This document shows, in pieces, positions 1 to 8,260 of a DNA stretch of 36,165 nucleotides. A model generated the notes under the pieces. The model was not told where the DNA came from and did not search any database. It worked only from the letters and a program-made list of their open reading frames with translations. Origin of the DNA: an uncultured Pluralibacter sp. (GTDB lineage Bacteria > Pseudomonadota > Gammaproteobacteria > Enterobacterales > Enterobacteriaceae); NCBI RefSeq assembly GCF_913775985.1, contig NZ_CAJYMB010000049.1, positions 1-36,165 of the forward strand. The letters run 5' to 3'. Positions within the stretch are counted from its first letter, which is position 1. Every line of letters starts with the position of its first letter. Both the position numbers and the translations under genes were made by a program.

Positions 1-1
1 G

Positions 2-400
2 CTCGACAGCCGCGAGTTGCCGGATCATCTTCCGCTGTATCTGGAATACCTCGCCCAGCTGCCGAAAAGCGAAGCCGTTGGCGGGCTGCAGGACGTGGCG
101 CCGATTCTGGCGCTGCTCAGCGCGCGCCTGACCCAGCGTGAAAGCCGCTACGCCGCGCTGTTTGACGTGCTGCTAAATATCGCCAGTACGCAAATCGACA
201 GCCAGAAAGTGGCGGATAAAATCGCCAGCGAGGTTCGGGACGATACGCCGCAGGCGCTGGATGCAGTCTGGGAAGAAGAGCAGGTTAAGTTTTTTACCGA
301 CCAGGGCTGCGCTGAATCTGAAATTGCTGCCCACCAGCGCCGCTTTGCCGGCGCCGTTGCGCCGCAGTATCTGAATATCACTAATGGAGGAGAGCGCTAA
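2..400 (+). CDS. narJ: NarJ, nitrate reductase 1 assembly chaperone (C-terminal part)
   Basis: The frame is open from the window edge, so the N-terminus lies outside; the visible part starts [17 protein letters not shown]. Family knowledge: NarJ is a cytoplasmic chaperone that holds the NarGH complex while the molybdenum cofactor is inserted and before it docks on NarI; it is not part of the final enzyme. The C-terminal stretch with [19 protein letters not shown] and [17 protein letters not shown] closely matches my memory of E. coli NarJ. The stop codon overlaps the narI start (taATG), which is typical of the narGHJI operon. A TTG at position 17 is internal, not the start. Confidence 0.95.
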   Translation, partial: LDSRELPDHLPLYLEYLAQLPKSEAVGGLQDVAPILALLSARLTQRESRYAALFDVLLNIASTQIDSQKVADKIASEVRDDTPQALDAVWEEEQVKFFTDQGCAESEIAAHQRRFAGAVAPQYLNITNGGER

Positions 401-1077
401 TGCCCTTTCTGAATATGTTCTTTTTTGATATCTATCCGTACATTGCAGGCGCAGTGTTTCTGATAGGCAGCTGGCTGCGCTACGACTACGGCCAGTACAC
501 CTGGCGTGCCGGATCCAGCCAGATGCTGGATCGCAAAGGCATGCACGTGGCCTCTAATCTGTTTCACCTGGGGATTCTTGGGATCTTTGCCGGGCACTTC
601 CTCGGCATGCTGACCCCGCACTGGATGTATGAATCCTTTCTGCCGCTCGAAGTTAAGCAAAAGATGGCCATGTTCGGCGGCGGTGCTGCCGGCGTGCTGT
701 GCCTGATTGGCGGCGTACTGCTGCTCAAGCGTCGCCTGTTTAGCCCGCGGGTGCGCGCCACAACCACCACAGCGGATATCCTGATCCTGACTCTGCTGGT
801 GATCCAGTGTGCGCTGGGCCTGATTACCATTCACTTCTCGGCTCAGCATCCGGACGGCAGTGAAATGATGAAGCTGGTCAACTGGGCGCAGTCAGTGGTG
901 ACCTTCCACGGCGGTGCGTCCCATTATCTGGACGGGGTAGCCTTTGTCTATCGCGTGCATATCGTGCTGGGCATGACGCTGTTCCTGTTGTTCCCGTTCT
1001 CCCGACTGGTACACATCTGGAGCGTTCCGGTTGAGTACCTGACCCGTAAATATCAGATTGTGCGCGCGCGCCGCTGA
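400..1077 (+). CDS. narI: NarI, cytochrome b subunit of respiratory nitrate reductase 1
   Basis: A 225-residue integral membrane protein with five predicted helices. In E. coli it oxidises quinol and passes electrons through two b hemes to the NarH iron-sulfur subunit, with NarG reducing nitrate on the cytoplasmic side. The four heme ligands fall at exactly the E. coli positions: His56 (SNLFH), His66 (FAGH), His187 (YRVH) and His205 (SRLVH). Length equals the E. coli protein. It is the last gene of the operon; its start overlaps the narJ stop and the preceding TGGAGGAGAG is a strong ribosome binding site. A hairpin terminator follows at 1098. Confidence 0.97.
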   Translation: MPFLNMFFFDIYPYIAGAVFLIGSWLRYDYGQYTWRAGSSQMLDRKGMHVASNLFHLGILGIFAGHFLGMLTPHWMYESFLPLEVKQKMAMFGGGAAGVLCLIGGVLLLKRRLFSPRVRATTTTADILILTLLVIQCALGLITIHFSAQHPDGSEMMKLVNWAQSVVTFHGGASHYLDGVAFVYRVHIVLGMTLFLLFPFSRLVHIWSVPVEYLTRKYQIVRARR

Positions 1078-1083
1078 TAGTGG

Positions 1084-1977
1084 TTACGCTGAACCGGGGC
1101 CCCGCATTTGCGGGGCCTCTTTTTTTGTTCCCCAGCCCAGATTGTTGCCCGCCGCAGAAAGCAATATCAGGATCCCGCCGGCGGCCTGCGCCAGCGTCAG
1201 GGTGTGCCCGAAGACCAGCGCGTCAACCAGCAGGGCAACTAAGGGATAGATAAACGACAGAGAGCCGATAACTGGGGTCGGCAATTTCTGAATGGCGCTG
1301 TAGAGCAGTTGATACATGATGCCGGTATGCACGATACCCAGCGTGAGCAGAATACCCCAGGGCAGGGGGATTCCTGTTGGCGCGAGGTGGGCCAGAGGCA
1401 GCAGCATTACAATACCGGTGAGACATTGAATAAGCGCAATTTGCCGGGGCGGGAACGCCTTCAGGTGGCGGGTAATAATTGCCGTCAGGGCATAGAAAAA
1501 AGCGGCGCCCAGCGCCAGCATAATGCCTGAGGCAAGGTGGCCTTTGCCGCCGGTGTGCAAATCGCTGGAGAGTAAAATTATCACTCCCGCAAATGCCAGC
1601 AGCAGCCAGCCCCACTTCAGCAGGCCAACTCGCTCTCCGAGCGCGATCCCCATTAACACCAGCATAAACGGTTGCGTATTGTAGACGACCGTTGCCATCC
1701 CCATTGAGATGTCCGTGTAGGCGGCAAAGAGCAGCAGCCAGTTAATCACTAGCGCTACGCCGCCGCCCGCGGCCAGCAGCAGCTGGCGCAGGGTAAATCG
1801 GGAAAAAGGTGTTTTGCTAAAATAGATAAACGCCATTAATGCCGCAGCGCCGATGACGCAACGCCAGAACACCACATCGATAACGGCTAATCCAGAAAGG
1901 AGCTCGAAGGCGCCAATAGAGCCAGAGATAATCATCGCCAGAATCATCTGGCAAGTGCCTGTTTTAAAATCGCGCAT
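1084..1977 (-). CDS. EamA/DMT-family inner-membrane exporter
   Basis: A 297-residue, very hydrophobic protein with about ten predicted membrane segments, two EamA repeats and the family-type segment WRCVIGAAALMAFIYFS near the first repeat. Members of this drug/metabolite transporter family often export amino acids or other small metabolites; the substrate cannot be read here. I chose the ATG at 1975-1977 because AGGAG lies 7 nt upstream of it; an ATG 19 codons further upstream would add a polar stretch with no clear binding site. The C-terminal tail GTKKEAPQMRGPGSA is encoded across the nar terminator hairpin. It is divergent from an Lrp-type regulator, which suggests, but does not prove, control by it. 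Confidence 0.88.
   Translation of the reverse strand: MRDFKTGTCQMILAMIISGSIGAFELLSGLAVIDVVFWRCVIGAAALMAFIYFSKTPFSRFTLRQLLLAAGGGVALVINWLLLFAAYTDISMGMATVVYNTQPFMLVLMGIALGERVGLLKWGWLLLAFAGVIILLSSDLHTGGKGHLASGIMLALGAAFFYALTAIITRHLKAFPPRQIALIQCLTGIVMLLPLAHLAPTGIPLPWGILLTLGIVHTGIMYQLLYSAIQKLPTPVIGSLSFIYPLVALLVDALVFGHTLTLAQAAGGILILLSAAGNNLGWGTKKEAPQMRGPGSA
1098..1126 (+). terminator. Rho-independent terminator of the nar operon
   Basis: GGCCCCGC (1098-1105) and GCGGGGCC (1110-1117) form a perfect 8-bp GC-rich stem with an ATTT loop, followed by TCTTTTTTTG. It lies 20 nt after the narI stop. It also lies inside the last codons of the convergent EamA gene, so the same DNA codes for that protein's C-terminal tail on the other strand. 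Confidence 0.9.
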
Positions 1978-2086
1978 GGAAGGGCTCCTGAATGTAGTCT
2001 GATTATTCTCAAGAATATGCGGCGCAAAGGCCATTATCAGGATAAGGTGGATGCCGGAATTTACCTTGATTTCAAAGGCTGTTTAT

Positions 2087-2530
2087 ATGAGTAGCTTAAT
2101 TGATAACACCGACCGCGCCATTCTCACCTGCCTGGAGCAGGACGCAAGAATGTCACTTAAAACGCTTAGCGGCATGATCGGCCTGACCTCACCCAGCACG
2201 GCCGAACGCCTCAGGCGTCTTGAGGAGAGGGGGATTATTCAGGGCTACAGCGCCCGGATAAATATCGCTGAATTAGGTTACAGCCTGCAGGTGCTGGTCC
2301 GGGTTCGTCCTTTGCCTGGCATGCTCAAAAAAGTTGAAAAATATCTGCAGGCGCTCGCCATATGTATTGAGTGTGACAAGGTAACGGGCGAGGACTGCTT
2401 CGTGGCGCGGATGGTGGTGAGAGATATTGCTCATCTCGACACAGAGCTGGACCAGCTTGCAGAGATGGCGCAGTGCAATACCTCGATAATTAAAAGCTCA
2501 CCCGTCACGCGCAGGTTGCCTGCTTTGTAG
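2087..2530 (+). CDS. Lrp/AsnC-family transcriptional regulator
   Basis: A 146-residue (about 16 kDa) protein. The N-terminal third is an Lrp-type helix-turn-helix: IDNTDRAILTCLEQDARMS, then LKTLSGMIGLTSPSTAERLRRLEERGII. The rest fits the RAM effector-binding domain, including CDKVTGEDCFVARMVV in place of the usual VTGEYDYLL-type motif. Lrp-family proteins bind DNA as dimers or octamers and sense amino acids. I prefer the start at 2087 (AAAGG 8 nt upstream) over an ATG at 2051, whose Shine-Dalgarno match is only 3 nt away. It diverges from the exporter gene across about 110 bp, the usual layout for a regulator and the transporter it controls. A barstar-like gene follows after 19 nt and may be co-transcribed. 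Confidence 0.9.
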   Translation: MSSLIDNTDRAILTCLEQDARMSLKTLSGMIGLTSPSTAERLRRLEERGIIQGYSARINIAELGYSLQVLVRVRPLPGMLKKVEKYLQALAICIECDKVTGEDCFVARMVVRDIAHLDTELDQLAEMAQCNTSIIKSSPVTRRLPAL

Positions 2531-2549
2531 TTCAGCTTCAGGAAATTGT

Positions 2550-2945
2550 ATGTCAAAGAATGTGTTGTACATTAACGGCGCGAATATTCACGATATTGCG
2601 TCATTTTATACGGAAATTAACCGGGTATTTATGGTTGGCGAAACGTGGACGCTGGGTGAAAGTCTCGATGCGCTGGATGACATGCTCTACGGCGGATACG
2701 GCGTTTTACACAATTCGGCCACGGCGGTGGTGATCTGGCAACAAATGGAGAAAAACCGCACCGATCTTGGAGAGGAGGAAACCCGCTGCTGGTATCGTGA
2801 GAAACTCAGGCAGCCCGAACGTTTTAATGCTGCTCTGTTTCAGCGAAAGCTGATTGAGCTTGATAGCGGAAGCGGAGAGTTATTTTTTGATATTGTGCTG
2901 GAAATTTTCAACAGCCATTCGAACATCAGCCTGCGTCAGGAGTAA
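2550..2945 (+). CDS. Barstar-family (ribonuclease inhibitor-like) protein
   Basis: A 131-residue acidic protein. The segment LYINGANIHDIASFYTEINRVF followed by LGESLDALDDMLYGGYG (about residues 6-51) fits the barstar fold: strand, helix, then the LDAL-D-L motif (39-46) whose aspartate contacts the RNase active site in barstar. The C-terminal half (about 65-131) is longer than classical barstar (about 90 residues) and I do not recognise it. No barnase-like or other secreted RNase gene is visible nearby, so it would be an orphan immunity protein or have another role. AGGA lies 6 nt before the ATG. It is separated from the Lrp-like gene by 19 nt and ends just before the tyrT-type repeats. The family call is from pattern memory only. 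Confidence 0.72.
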   Translation: MSKNVLYINGANIHDIASFYTEINRVFMVGETWTLGESLDALDDMLYGGYGVLHNSATAVVIWQQMEKNRTDLGEEETRCWYREKLRQPERFNAALFQRKLIELDSGSGELFFDIVLEIFNSHSNISLRQE

Positions 2946-3011
2946 GGGGCGGTATTGGTGCGGGTGCGGGTGGCTTTACGTGCGGAATATGAGAGTTATG
3001 ATGTTCGCCGA

Positions 3012-3277
3012 GCTCGAATCGAACCTTGGTCGAAGCTTCTCATCCTTCCCCGGTTGGGAATAAATGAAACGTTGTGCAGGTATTGCCGTTGAGATTTTAG
3101 ATCAGGATGGTGGTGGGGGAAGGATAACTCGTCGCTGCGCTCCTCGCCCTTCGGGTCGCTGCCTGCGGCAGCGCTTTCTCGCTGCGCTCGAATCGAACCT
3201 TGGTCGAAGCTTCTCATCCTTCCCGATCGAGAATAAATGAATCGTTGTGCTTAATTGAGTTATGCGGATTTCTAAAA
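3012..3277 (-). repeat. Degenerate tyrT trailer (rtT-type) repeats downstream of tRNA-Tyr
   Basis: The last 19-20 bases of the tRNA gene (3278-3297) recur at 3105-3124, giving a unit of 173 bp; E. coli tyrT has units of about 178 bp that each carry a copy of the tRNA 3' end. A 39-bp block is identical at 3012-3050 and 3186-3224 (spacing 174), and ATAAATGAA-CGTTGTGC follows both. On the minus strand the block holds GGTTCGATTC, a T-arm-like motif. Between the copies (3125-3185) is a GC-rich hairpin region typical of rtT RNA. A third unit is not recognisable past about 3010, towards the barstar-like gene. The repeats would be transcribed as the tRNA trailer. Confidence 0.82.
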
Positions 3278-3280
3278 GGA

Positions 3281-3365
<85 letters not shown>

Positions 3366-3412
3366 ACGGGGTATTGCTTATCACTGGCCTGCTCCTTGCG
3401 GGAGCGGGGCGC

Positions 3413-3440
3413 ATCATATCAAATGACGCGCCTCTGTAAA
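3413..3440 (-). promoter_or_regulatory. tyrT promoter (sigma-70, stringent type)
   Basis: On the minus strand TTTACA (3435-3440) and TATGAT (3413-3418) are separated by 16 bp and followed by the GC-rich discriminator GCGCCCCGC. This reproduces the well-studied E. coli tyrT promoter, whose GC-rich discriminator makes it sensitive to ppGpp. The leader to the tRNA is about 40 nt. Confidence 0.92.
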
Positions 3441-3521
3441 GCACTCCTTTACTAAAAATGAACCGGTTGCCTGCTTTTTATGCGTAACGCTGCAAAGCTA
3501 ACCATCTCATTTTATAAAGGA

Positions 3522-4364
3522 TTAAAGAATAATCGTCCGGTTACCGTAGACGAACACCCGCTGTGCCAGCACCTGATATAGCGCCCGGCTCAGAACATTC
3601 TTTTCCACGTCCCGGCCAGCGCGCATCATATCTTCTGCGGTATAGCTGTGATCGACGTGGATAACGTCCTGCATAATAATCGGACCTTCATCAAGATTAT
3701 CATTCACATAGTGAGCCGTGGCGCCAATAATTTTTACGCCGCGCTCGTAAGCCTGGTGGTAGGGGCGCGCGCCAATAAACGCCGGCAAAAATGAATGGTG
3801 GATATTGATGATTTTATTCGGGAAGCGGGATACAAAAGAGGGCGTCAGAACGCGCATATATTTTGCCAGCACTACGTAATCCGGCTGGTGGGCTTCGATG
3901 GCGTCGGCCATAAGCGTATCGTGCGCTTCGCGGGTGTGTCCTTCATGGCTAACCAGCTCGAACGGAATATCGAAACGCTCAACGAGCGGGCGCAGCGTTT
4001 CGTGATTGCCAATAACTGCAGCAATTTCGACGTCCAGTCCGCCGTAGTTTGCTTTCATCAGCAGATCGCCCAGGCAGTGCGCCTCTTTTGTCACCAGAAT
4101 AACGATGCGGCGGCGGCCAGCCGGATTCAGCTCGCGAACCGAACCCGCCGGAAGCGCGCTGTCCAGATCCGCCAGCAGTGTGGCATCGTTGAAAATCCCT
4201 TCCAGCTCGGTACGCATAAAGAAGCGTCCGGTGCGGTGATCGACAAACTCATTGTTCTGGACAATGTTCAGCTCGTGTTTGTAGCAAATATTGGTGATGC
4301 GTGCGATCAGGCCCTTCTGGTCCGGACAGATAGTGCGCAAAATTTTACGTTGTATTGAGTGCAT
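3522..4364 (-). CDS. purU: PurU, formyltetrahydrofolate deformylase
   Basis: A 280-residue cytoplasmic enzyme that hydrolyses 10-formyltetrahydrofolate to formate and tetrahydrofolate, feeding formate to PurT and balancing one-carbon pools. Residues about 8-85 form an ACT domain (ICPDQKGLIARITN), where the E. coli enzyme responds to methionine and glycine. Residues about 87-280 are the formyltransferase fold with the motif IINIHHSFLPAFIGARPY (185-202; Asn187, His189) and the catalytic Asp225 in NLDEGPI. Length equals the E. coli protein. It reads away from tyrT's upstream side, as in E. coli. The start MHSIQRK matches the E. coli start; its Shine-Dalgarno is weak. Confidence 0.97.
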   Translation of the reverse strand: MHSIQRKILRTICPDQKGLIARITNICYKHELNIVQNNEFVDHRTGRFFMRTELEGIFNDATLLADLDSALPAGSVRELNPAGRRRIVILVTKEAHCLGDLLMKANYGGLDVEIAAVIGNHETLRPLVERFDIPFELVSHEGHTREAHDTLMADAIEAHQPDYVVLAKYMRVLTPSFVSRFPNKIINIHHSFLPAFIGARPYHQAYERGVKIIGATAHYVNDNLDEGPIIMQDVIHVDHSYTAEDMMRAGRDVEKNVLSRALYQVLAQRVFVYGNRTIIL

Positions 4365-4412
4365 TGCGGGGTAAATCCTGTTGAAAGTGTGTGCAACTTT
4401 AGCCGCGCTGTC

Positions 4413-4871
4413 TTATTGACCACAGCATTTTTTAAATTTTTTACCCGAGCCGCAGGGGCAAGCATCGTTGCGGCCAATTGCCGGGCGGGTGCCGTCGATA
4501 TAGTACCACTGTTCATTTTCTTTTAAGAATCGTGAGCGTTCAATGATGGCGCCAGATTTTTGACCGTCGCGATATCTGGCGACGAAACTGACAAAACCTT
4601 CATTTTCATGCTGGCCCGGTTCAGCGGAAAATATCGTTAACCCCAGCCATTCAGTGCCGGCGAAGCCTTGTTCAAGCTCGGCTCTGAGCGCCTGAGGATT
4701 ACAGTCAGGGTGCCAGGTGGCGATCAGATAGTCCGCGTTTTTTTTAACGAAAGCGGTGTAACGTGAACGCATAAGGTGTGATGGAGTTGGCGCTGGCTGT
4801 GCGCCGCTGAGATATCGCTGACAACATGCGCTATACTCCAGTGCGTTACCACACGGGCAAAATTGCTGCAT
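4413..4871 (-). CDS. ychJ: YchJ, SEC-C motif protein (UPF0225)
   Basis: A 152-residue protein with a zinc-binding SEC-C motif at each end: [13 protein letters not shown] near the N-terminus and [13 protein letters not shown] at the C-terminus. The middle ([11 protein letters not shown], then [20 protein letters not shown]) is an NTF2-like domain. Molecular function is unknown. I chose MQQFCPCG at 4869-4871 as start because E. coli YchJ begins at the same place and GAGAGG lies 5 nt upstream; an ATG 13 codons earlier is less likely. It is 48 bp upstream of purU on the same strand and divergent from rssA, as in E. coli. Confidence 0.93.
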   Translation of the reverse strand: MQQFCPCGNALEYSACCQRYLSGAQPAPTPSHLMRSRYTAFVKKNADYLIATWHPDCNPQALRAELEQGFAGTEWLGLTIFSAEPGQHENEGFVSFVARYRDGQKSGAIIERSRFLKENEQWYYIDGTRPAIGRNDACPCGSGKKFKKCCGQ

Positions 4872-4989
4872 TGACGCCTCTCGTGAAATCATAAAATGTC
4901 GAAGACGCAACAGCGTCGGGCGGCAAATATGTTAACCGAGCAGAGGCAATCTTGCTACGATAAGAAGTGGAGGATGTCCACCTGCTGTA

Positions 4990-5901
4990 ATGAGAAAATT
5001 AAAAATAGGCCTTGCCCTTGGAGCGGGTGCTGCGAGGGGCTGGTCGCATATTGGCGTCATTAAAGCCCTCGAAAAAATGGGCGTTGAAATTGATATTGTT
5101 GCCGGCTGCTCAATTGGTGCGCTGGTCGGGGCTGCCTATGCCTGCGATCGGTTAGATCCTCTTCAGCGCTGGGTTAAATCTTTCAGCTACTGGGACGTTC
5201 TTCGCCTGATGGATCTGTCATGGCGACGCGGCGGTTTATTACGCGGCGAACGGGTATTTAGCCACTTCCGCCAGCTTTTGCCGGCAGAGACTATCGAGGC
5301 CTGCGAGCGCAAGTTTGCGGCAGTAGCGACAAATTTAAGTACCGGGCGTGAACTTTGGTTTACGGAAGGCGATATTAATCACGCCGTTCGCGCTTCGTGC
5401 AGCATTCCTGGCCTGATGGCGCCTGTCTTGCACAATGGCTACTGGCTGGTGGACGGCGCGGTCGTCAATCCTGTCCCCGTTTCGCTAACCCGGGCGATGG
5501 GGGCGGATATCGTGATTGCGGTAGATCTACAGCACGATGCCCACCTGATGCAACAGGATATGCTGTCAGTAAATCTGCAGTCGGAATTGCATAATGGAGG
5601 AGAGGGCACATCGGCCTCCCTGTACGAGCGCATACGAAAGCGAACCCGGGAGATGACCACACGCCGCAAAATAGCAGCGCCTACGGCGATGGAGATTATG
5701 TCTACTTCCATTCAGGTTCTGGAAAATAGACTGAAACGAAACCGTATGGCAGGTGATCCTCCCGATATTTTGATTCAACCGTTTTGCCCACAAATATCCA
5801 CACTCGATTTCCACCGTGCCGCTGCCGCAATCGCTGCCGGTAAATTGGCCGTCGAGAAGAAGATGGATGAATTGTTACCGTTAGTGCAAGGCCCGCGCTA
5901 A
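4990..5901 (+). CDS. rssA: RssA, patatin-like phospholipase family protein
   Basis: A 303-residue protein with all patatin hallmarks: oxyanion loop GAGAARG (11-17), nucleophile Ser41 in GCSIG, and the catalytic-type Asp155 in VDGAV. Substrate and physiological role are unknown; in E. coli it precedes rssB and can be co-transcribed. Residues about 195-220 differ most from E. coli RssA. The start codon follows a GGAGG (4969-4973) that is 16 nt away and lies in a small hairpin, so initiation here may be unusual. The gap to rssB is 89 bp. Confidence 0.95.
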   Translation: MRKLKIGLALGAGAARGWSHIGVIKALEKMGVEIDIVAGCSIGALVGAAYACDRLDPLQRWVKSFSYWDVLRLMDLSWRRGGLLRGERVFSHFRQLLPAETIEACERKFAAVATNLSTGRELWFTEGDINHAVRASCSIPGLMAPVLHNGYWLVDGAVVNPVPVSLTRAMGADIVIAVDLQHDAHLMQQDMLSVNLQSELHNGGEGTSASLYERIRKRTREMTTRRKIAAPTAMEIMSTSIQVLENRLKRNRMAGDPPDILIQPFCPQISTLDFHRAAAAIAAGKLAVEKKMDELLPLVQGPR

Positions 5902-5990
5902 GCACTTTATCTGAAGACTTCAGCAAAATCTGACAGGCGGTACGATGAATAGATGCCACTATTGTCGCACTGTCAGCCAGGGGAGATATC

Positions 5991-7004
5991 ATGACGCAGC
6001 CATTGGCGGGAAAACTCATTCTAATCGTTGAGGACGAGCCTGTTTTCCGCTCATTACTCGATTCCTGGCTCTTGTCTCTGGGCGCCGAAACGGTGCTGGC
6101 GGAAGACGGGCTGGATGCGACAGCCAAAATGGAGAAGCTAAACCCCGACCTGATGATTTGCGATATTGCCATGCCAAAAATGGATGGCCTGATGTTAATA
6201 GAGCATTTGCGTAATCAAGGTCATCAGTTGCCAATTCTTGTTATCTCCGCAACCGAAAATATGGCCGATATTGCGAAAGCCTTACGTCTGGGCGTGCAGG
6301 ATGTGCTGTTAAAGCCGGTGCAGGATCTGGAAAAGCTTCGTGAAACTGTTTTCGCCTGCCTCTATCCGAATATGTTCAACTCTCGGGTTGAGGAGGAAGA
6401 GCGCTTATTTGAGGACTGGGATGCGCTGGTCAGTAATCCGCCGGCCGCCGCTAAACTGCTGCAGGAGCTTCAGCCTCCGGTGCAGCAAACAATTTCACAC
6501 TGCCGGGTTAACTACCGCCAGCTGGTTGCGGCAGATAAACCGGGGCTGGTTCTCGACATTGCGCCACTTTCCGATAACGACCTGGCTTTTTATTGCCTTG
6601 ATGTAACCCGGGCAGGGGACAATGGCGTTCTTGCGGCCCTGCTACTGCGGGCAATTTTCAATAGCCTCCTTCAGGAGCAGCTAACCCATCGTGGGCAGCG
6701 GCTGCCGGAACTGGGCAGCCTGCTTAAGCAGGTAAATCATCTGCTGCGTCAGGCAAGCCTGACCGGGCAATTTCCGCTGCTGGTGGGGTACTATCACAGC
6801 GGGATCAAAAATCTCATTCTGGTGTCTGCAGGGCTGAACGGCACGTTAAACGCCGGCGAGAGACAGATTCAGATAAGTAATGGTGTTCCGTTAGGCACGA
6901 TGGGTAACACCTACTTAAACCAGCTAAGCCAGCGCTGTGACGCCTGGCAGTGCCAAATCTGGGGCAGCGGAGGCCGTTTACGCCTGATGTTGTCCACGGA
7001 GTGA
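5991..7004 (+). CDS. rssB: RssB, response-regulator adaptor for RpoS degradation
   Basis: A 337-residue protein. Residues about 8-125 are a receiver domain with the acidic pair Glu14-Asp15, phospho-acceptor Asp58 (ICDIAMPKMDG) and Lys108 (LLKPV). The C-terminal half (about 150-337) resembles a PP2C-type phosphatase domain that has lost its metal-binding residues. Family knowledge: RssB delivers the stationary-phase sigma factor RpoS to ClpXP and is countered by anti-adaptors (IraP, IraM, IraD in E. coli). Length equals the E. coli protein. GGGGAGA lies 6-7 nt before the ATG. Its promoter is probably in the 89-bp gap after rssA, which holds a CTGACAG/CTGTCAG dyad (5930-5936/5970-5976). Confidence 0.96.
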   Translation: MTQPLAGKLILIVEDEPVFRSLLDSWLLSLGAETVLAEDGLDATAKMEKLNPDLMICDIAMPKMDGLMLIEHLRNQGHQLPILVISATENMADIAKALRLGVQDVLLKPVQDLEKLRETVFACLYPNMFNSRVEEEERLFEDWDALVSNPPAAAKLLQELQPPVQQTISHCRVNYRQLVAADKPGLVLDIAPLSDNDLAFYCLDVTRAGDNGVLAALLLRAIFNSLLQEQLTHRGQRLPELGSLLKQVNHLLRQASLTGQFPLLVGYYHSGIKNLILVSAGLNGTLNAGERQIQISNGVPLGTMGNTYLNQLSQRCDAWQCQIWGSGGRLRLMLSTE

Positions 7005-7110
7005 GCATTCGACAAAACTACAAAATATTGCAATAAACACATATTCAAAGCGATGTTATTATTAGCAGACAGCTTTAGTCATTATCTTAATTCTGGCTAC
7101 ACCTTTCTTT

Positions 7111-7138
7111 TCAGACCCGGCTCATACGGCGGGTCTGA
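7111..7138. repeat. Inverted repeat between rssB and galU
   Basis: TCAGACCCG (7111-7119) and CGGGTCTGA (7130-7138) are a perfect 9-bp inverted repeat with a 10-nt loop. No T-run follows, so it is not a clear terminator; it may protect or end the rssB mRNA 3' region, or act in the galU leader about 60 nt before the galU start. Confidence 0.55.
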
Positions 7139-7200
7139 TATACTTAAGCTCTTAATAATTAACAATGACGTTCAAGAGATGAACAGTTCAGGAGATTAAA

Positions 7201-8100
7201 ATGGCTTCAATAGATTCTAAAGTCACGAAGGCCGTCATTCCGGTTGCAGGATTGGGGACCAGGATGCTACCCGCCACGAAAGCGATTCCTAAAGAAATGC
7301 TTCCGCTGGTCGACAAGCCATTGATCCAGTACGTCGTTAACGAATGTATTGCCGCCGGGATCACTGAAATTGTGCTGGTAACCCATTCTTCTAAAAACTC
7401 TATCGAAAACCATTTCGATACCAGCTTCGAACTGGAAGCCATGCTCGAAAAGCGCGTTAAGCGCCAGCTTCTGGAAGAAGTACAGGCTATTTGCCCTCCG
7501 CACGTGACCATCATGCAGGTGCGTCAGGGCCTCGCTAAAGGCCTGGGGCACGCGGTATTGTGCGCGCATCCGGTCGTGGGTGATGAGCCGGTGGCGGTTA
7601 TCCTGCCGGACGTTATCCTGGATGAGTTCGAATCCGATCTTTCCCGCGACAACCTCGCCGAAATGATTAAGCGTTTCGATGAAACCGGCGCGAGCCAGAT
7701 TATGGTTGAACCTGTTGATGATGTTACCGCTTACGGTGTTGTTGACTGTAAAGGCGAAAATATGAATCCGGGCGACAGCGTACCGATGGTTGGCGTGGTT
7801 GAAAAACCGAAGAAAGAAGAAGCACCTTCCAATTTTGCCGTCGTAGGTCGCTATGTTCTGAGTGCTGAAATTTGGCCGCTGCTGGCAAAAACACCTCCGG
7901 GAGCCGGGGATGAAATTCAGCTCACTGATGCAATCGATATGCTTATCGAGAAAGAGACGGTAGAAGCCTATCATATGAAGGGCAAGAGCCACGATTGCGG
8001 CAATAAGCTGGGATACATGCAGGCGTTTGTCGAATATGGTATTCGCCACAAAACGCTGGGTGCAGATTTCAAAGCCTGGCTGGAAAAAGCGGTTGGCTAA
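7201..8100 (+). CDS. galU: GalU, UTP-glucose-1-phosphate uridylyltransferase
   Basis: A 299-residue cytoplasmic enzyme that makes UDP-glucose from UTP and glucose-1-phosphate for LPS core, galactose metabolism and trehalose. The nucleotide-binding signature GLGTRMLP (17-24) and [10 protein letters not shown] (31-40) are intact, as are [22 protein letters not shown] and VVEKPK. The C-terminus ends at AWLEKAVG, a few residues shorter than E. coli's 302. AGGAG sits 6 nt before the ATG. A terminator follows within 60 bp. Gene order rssB-galU-hns matches E. coli. Confidence 0.97.
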   Translation: MASIDSKVTKAVIPVAGLGTRMLPATKAIPKEMLPLVDKPLIQYVVNECIAAGITEIVLVTHSSKNSIENHFDTSFELEAMLEKRVKRQLLEEVQAICPPHVTIMQVRQGLAKGLGHAVLCAHPVVGDEPVAVILPDVILDEFESDLSRDNLAEMIKRFDETGASQIMVEPVDDVTAYGVVDCKGENMNPGDSVPMVGVVEKPKKEEAPSNFAVVGRYVLSAEIWPLLAKTPPGAGDEIQLTDAIDMLIEKETVEAYHMKGKSHDCGNKLGYMQAFVEYGIRHKTLGADFKAWLEKAVG

Positions 8101-8128
8101 GTAGTATCCATTAAGCGATAACATAACA

Positions 8129-8158
8129 AACCAGGAGCAGCTTATGGCCTGGTTTTTT
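8129..8158 (+). terminator. Terminator of galU
   Basis: AACCAGG (8129-8135) pairs with CCTGGTT (8148-8154), loop of 12 nt, followed by TTTTAT. It lies 28 nt after the galU stop. Confidence 0.8.
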
Positions 8159-8208
8159 ATTGCCTGGGATTTGTACAGACTTAGCTGATGTGGCAGTTCT
8201 GTAAATAA

Positions 8209-8242
8209 AAAAAGTAAAAAAAATCCCGCCGAAGCGGGATTT
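8209..8242 (-). terminator. Terminator of hns
   Basis: AAATCCCGC (8221-8229) and GCGGGATTT (8234-8242) form a perfect 9-bp stem with a CGAA loop. On the minus strand it is followed by a T-rich run (the A-rich 8209-8220), 18 nt after the hns stop. Confidence 0.9.
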
Positions 8243-8260
8243 ATGAGTCAGAAAAGCGGC

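Noticed and set aside
2996-3217. 73-codon minus-strand frame across the tyrT repeats with an internally repeated [11 protein letters not shown] peptide
   Set aside because: The peptide repeat merely reflects the DNA repeat. E. coli has a disputed Tpr peptide in a similar place, but I see no ribosome binding site or conserved protein here.
7267-8124. Open frame on the minus strand opposite galU (285 codons)
   Set aside because: Shadow of galU; no ribosome binding site or known motif.
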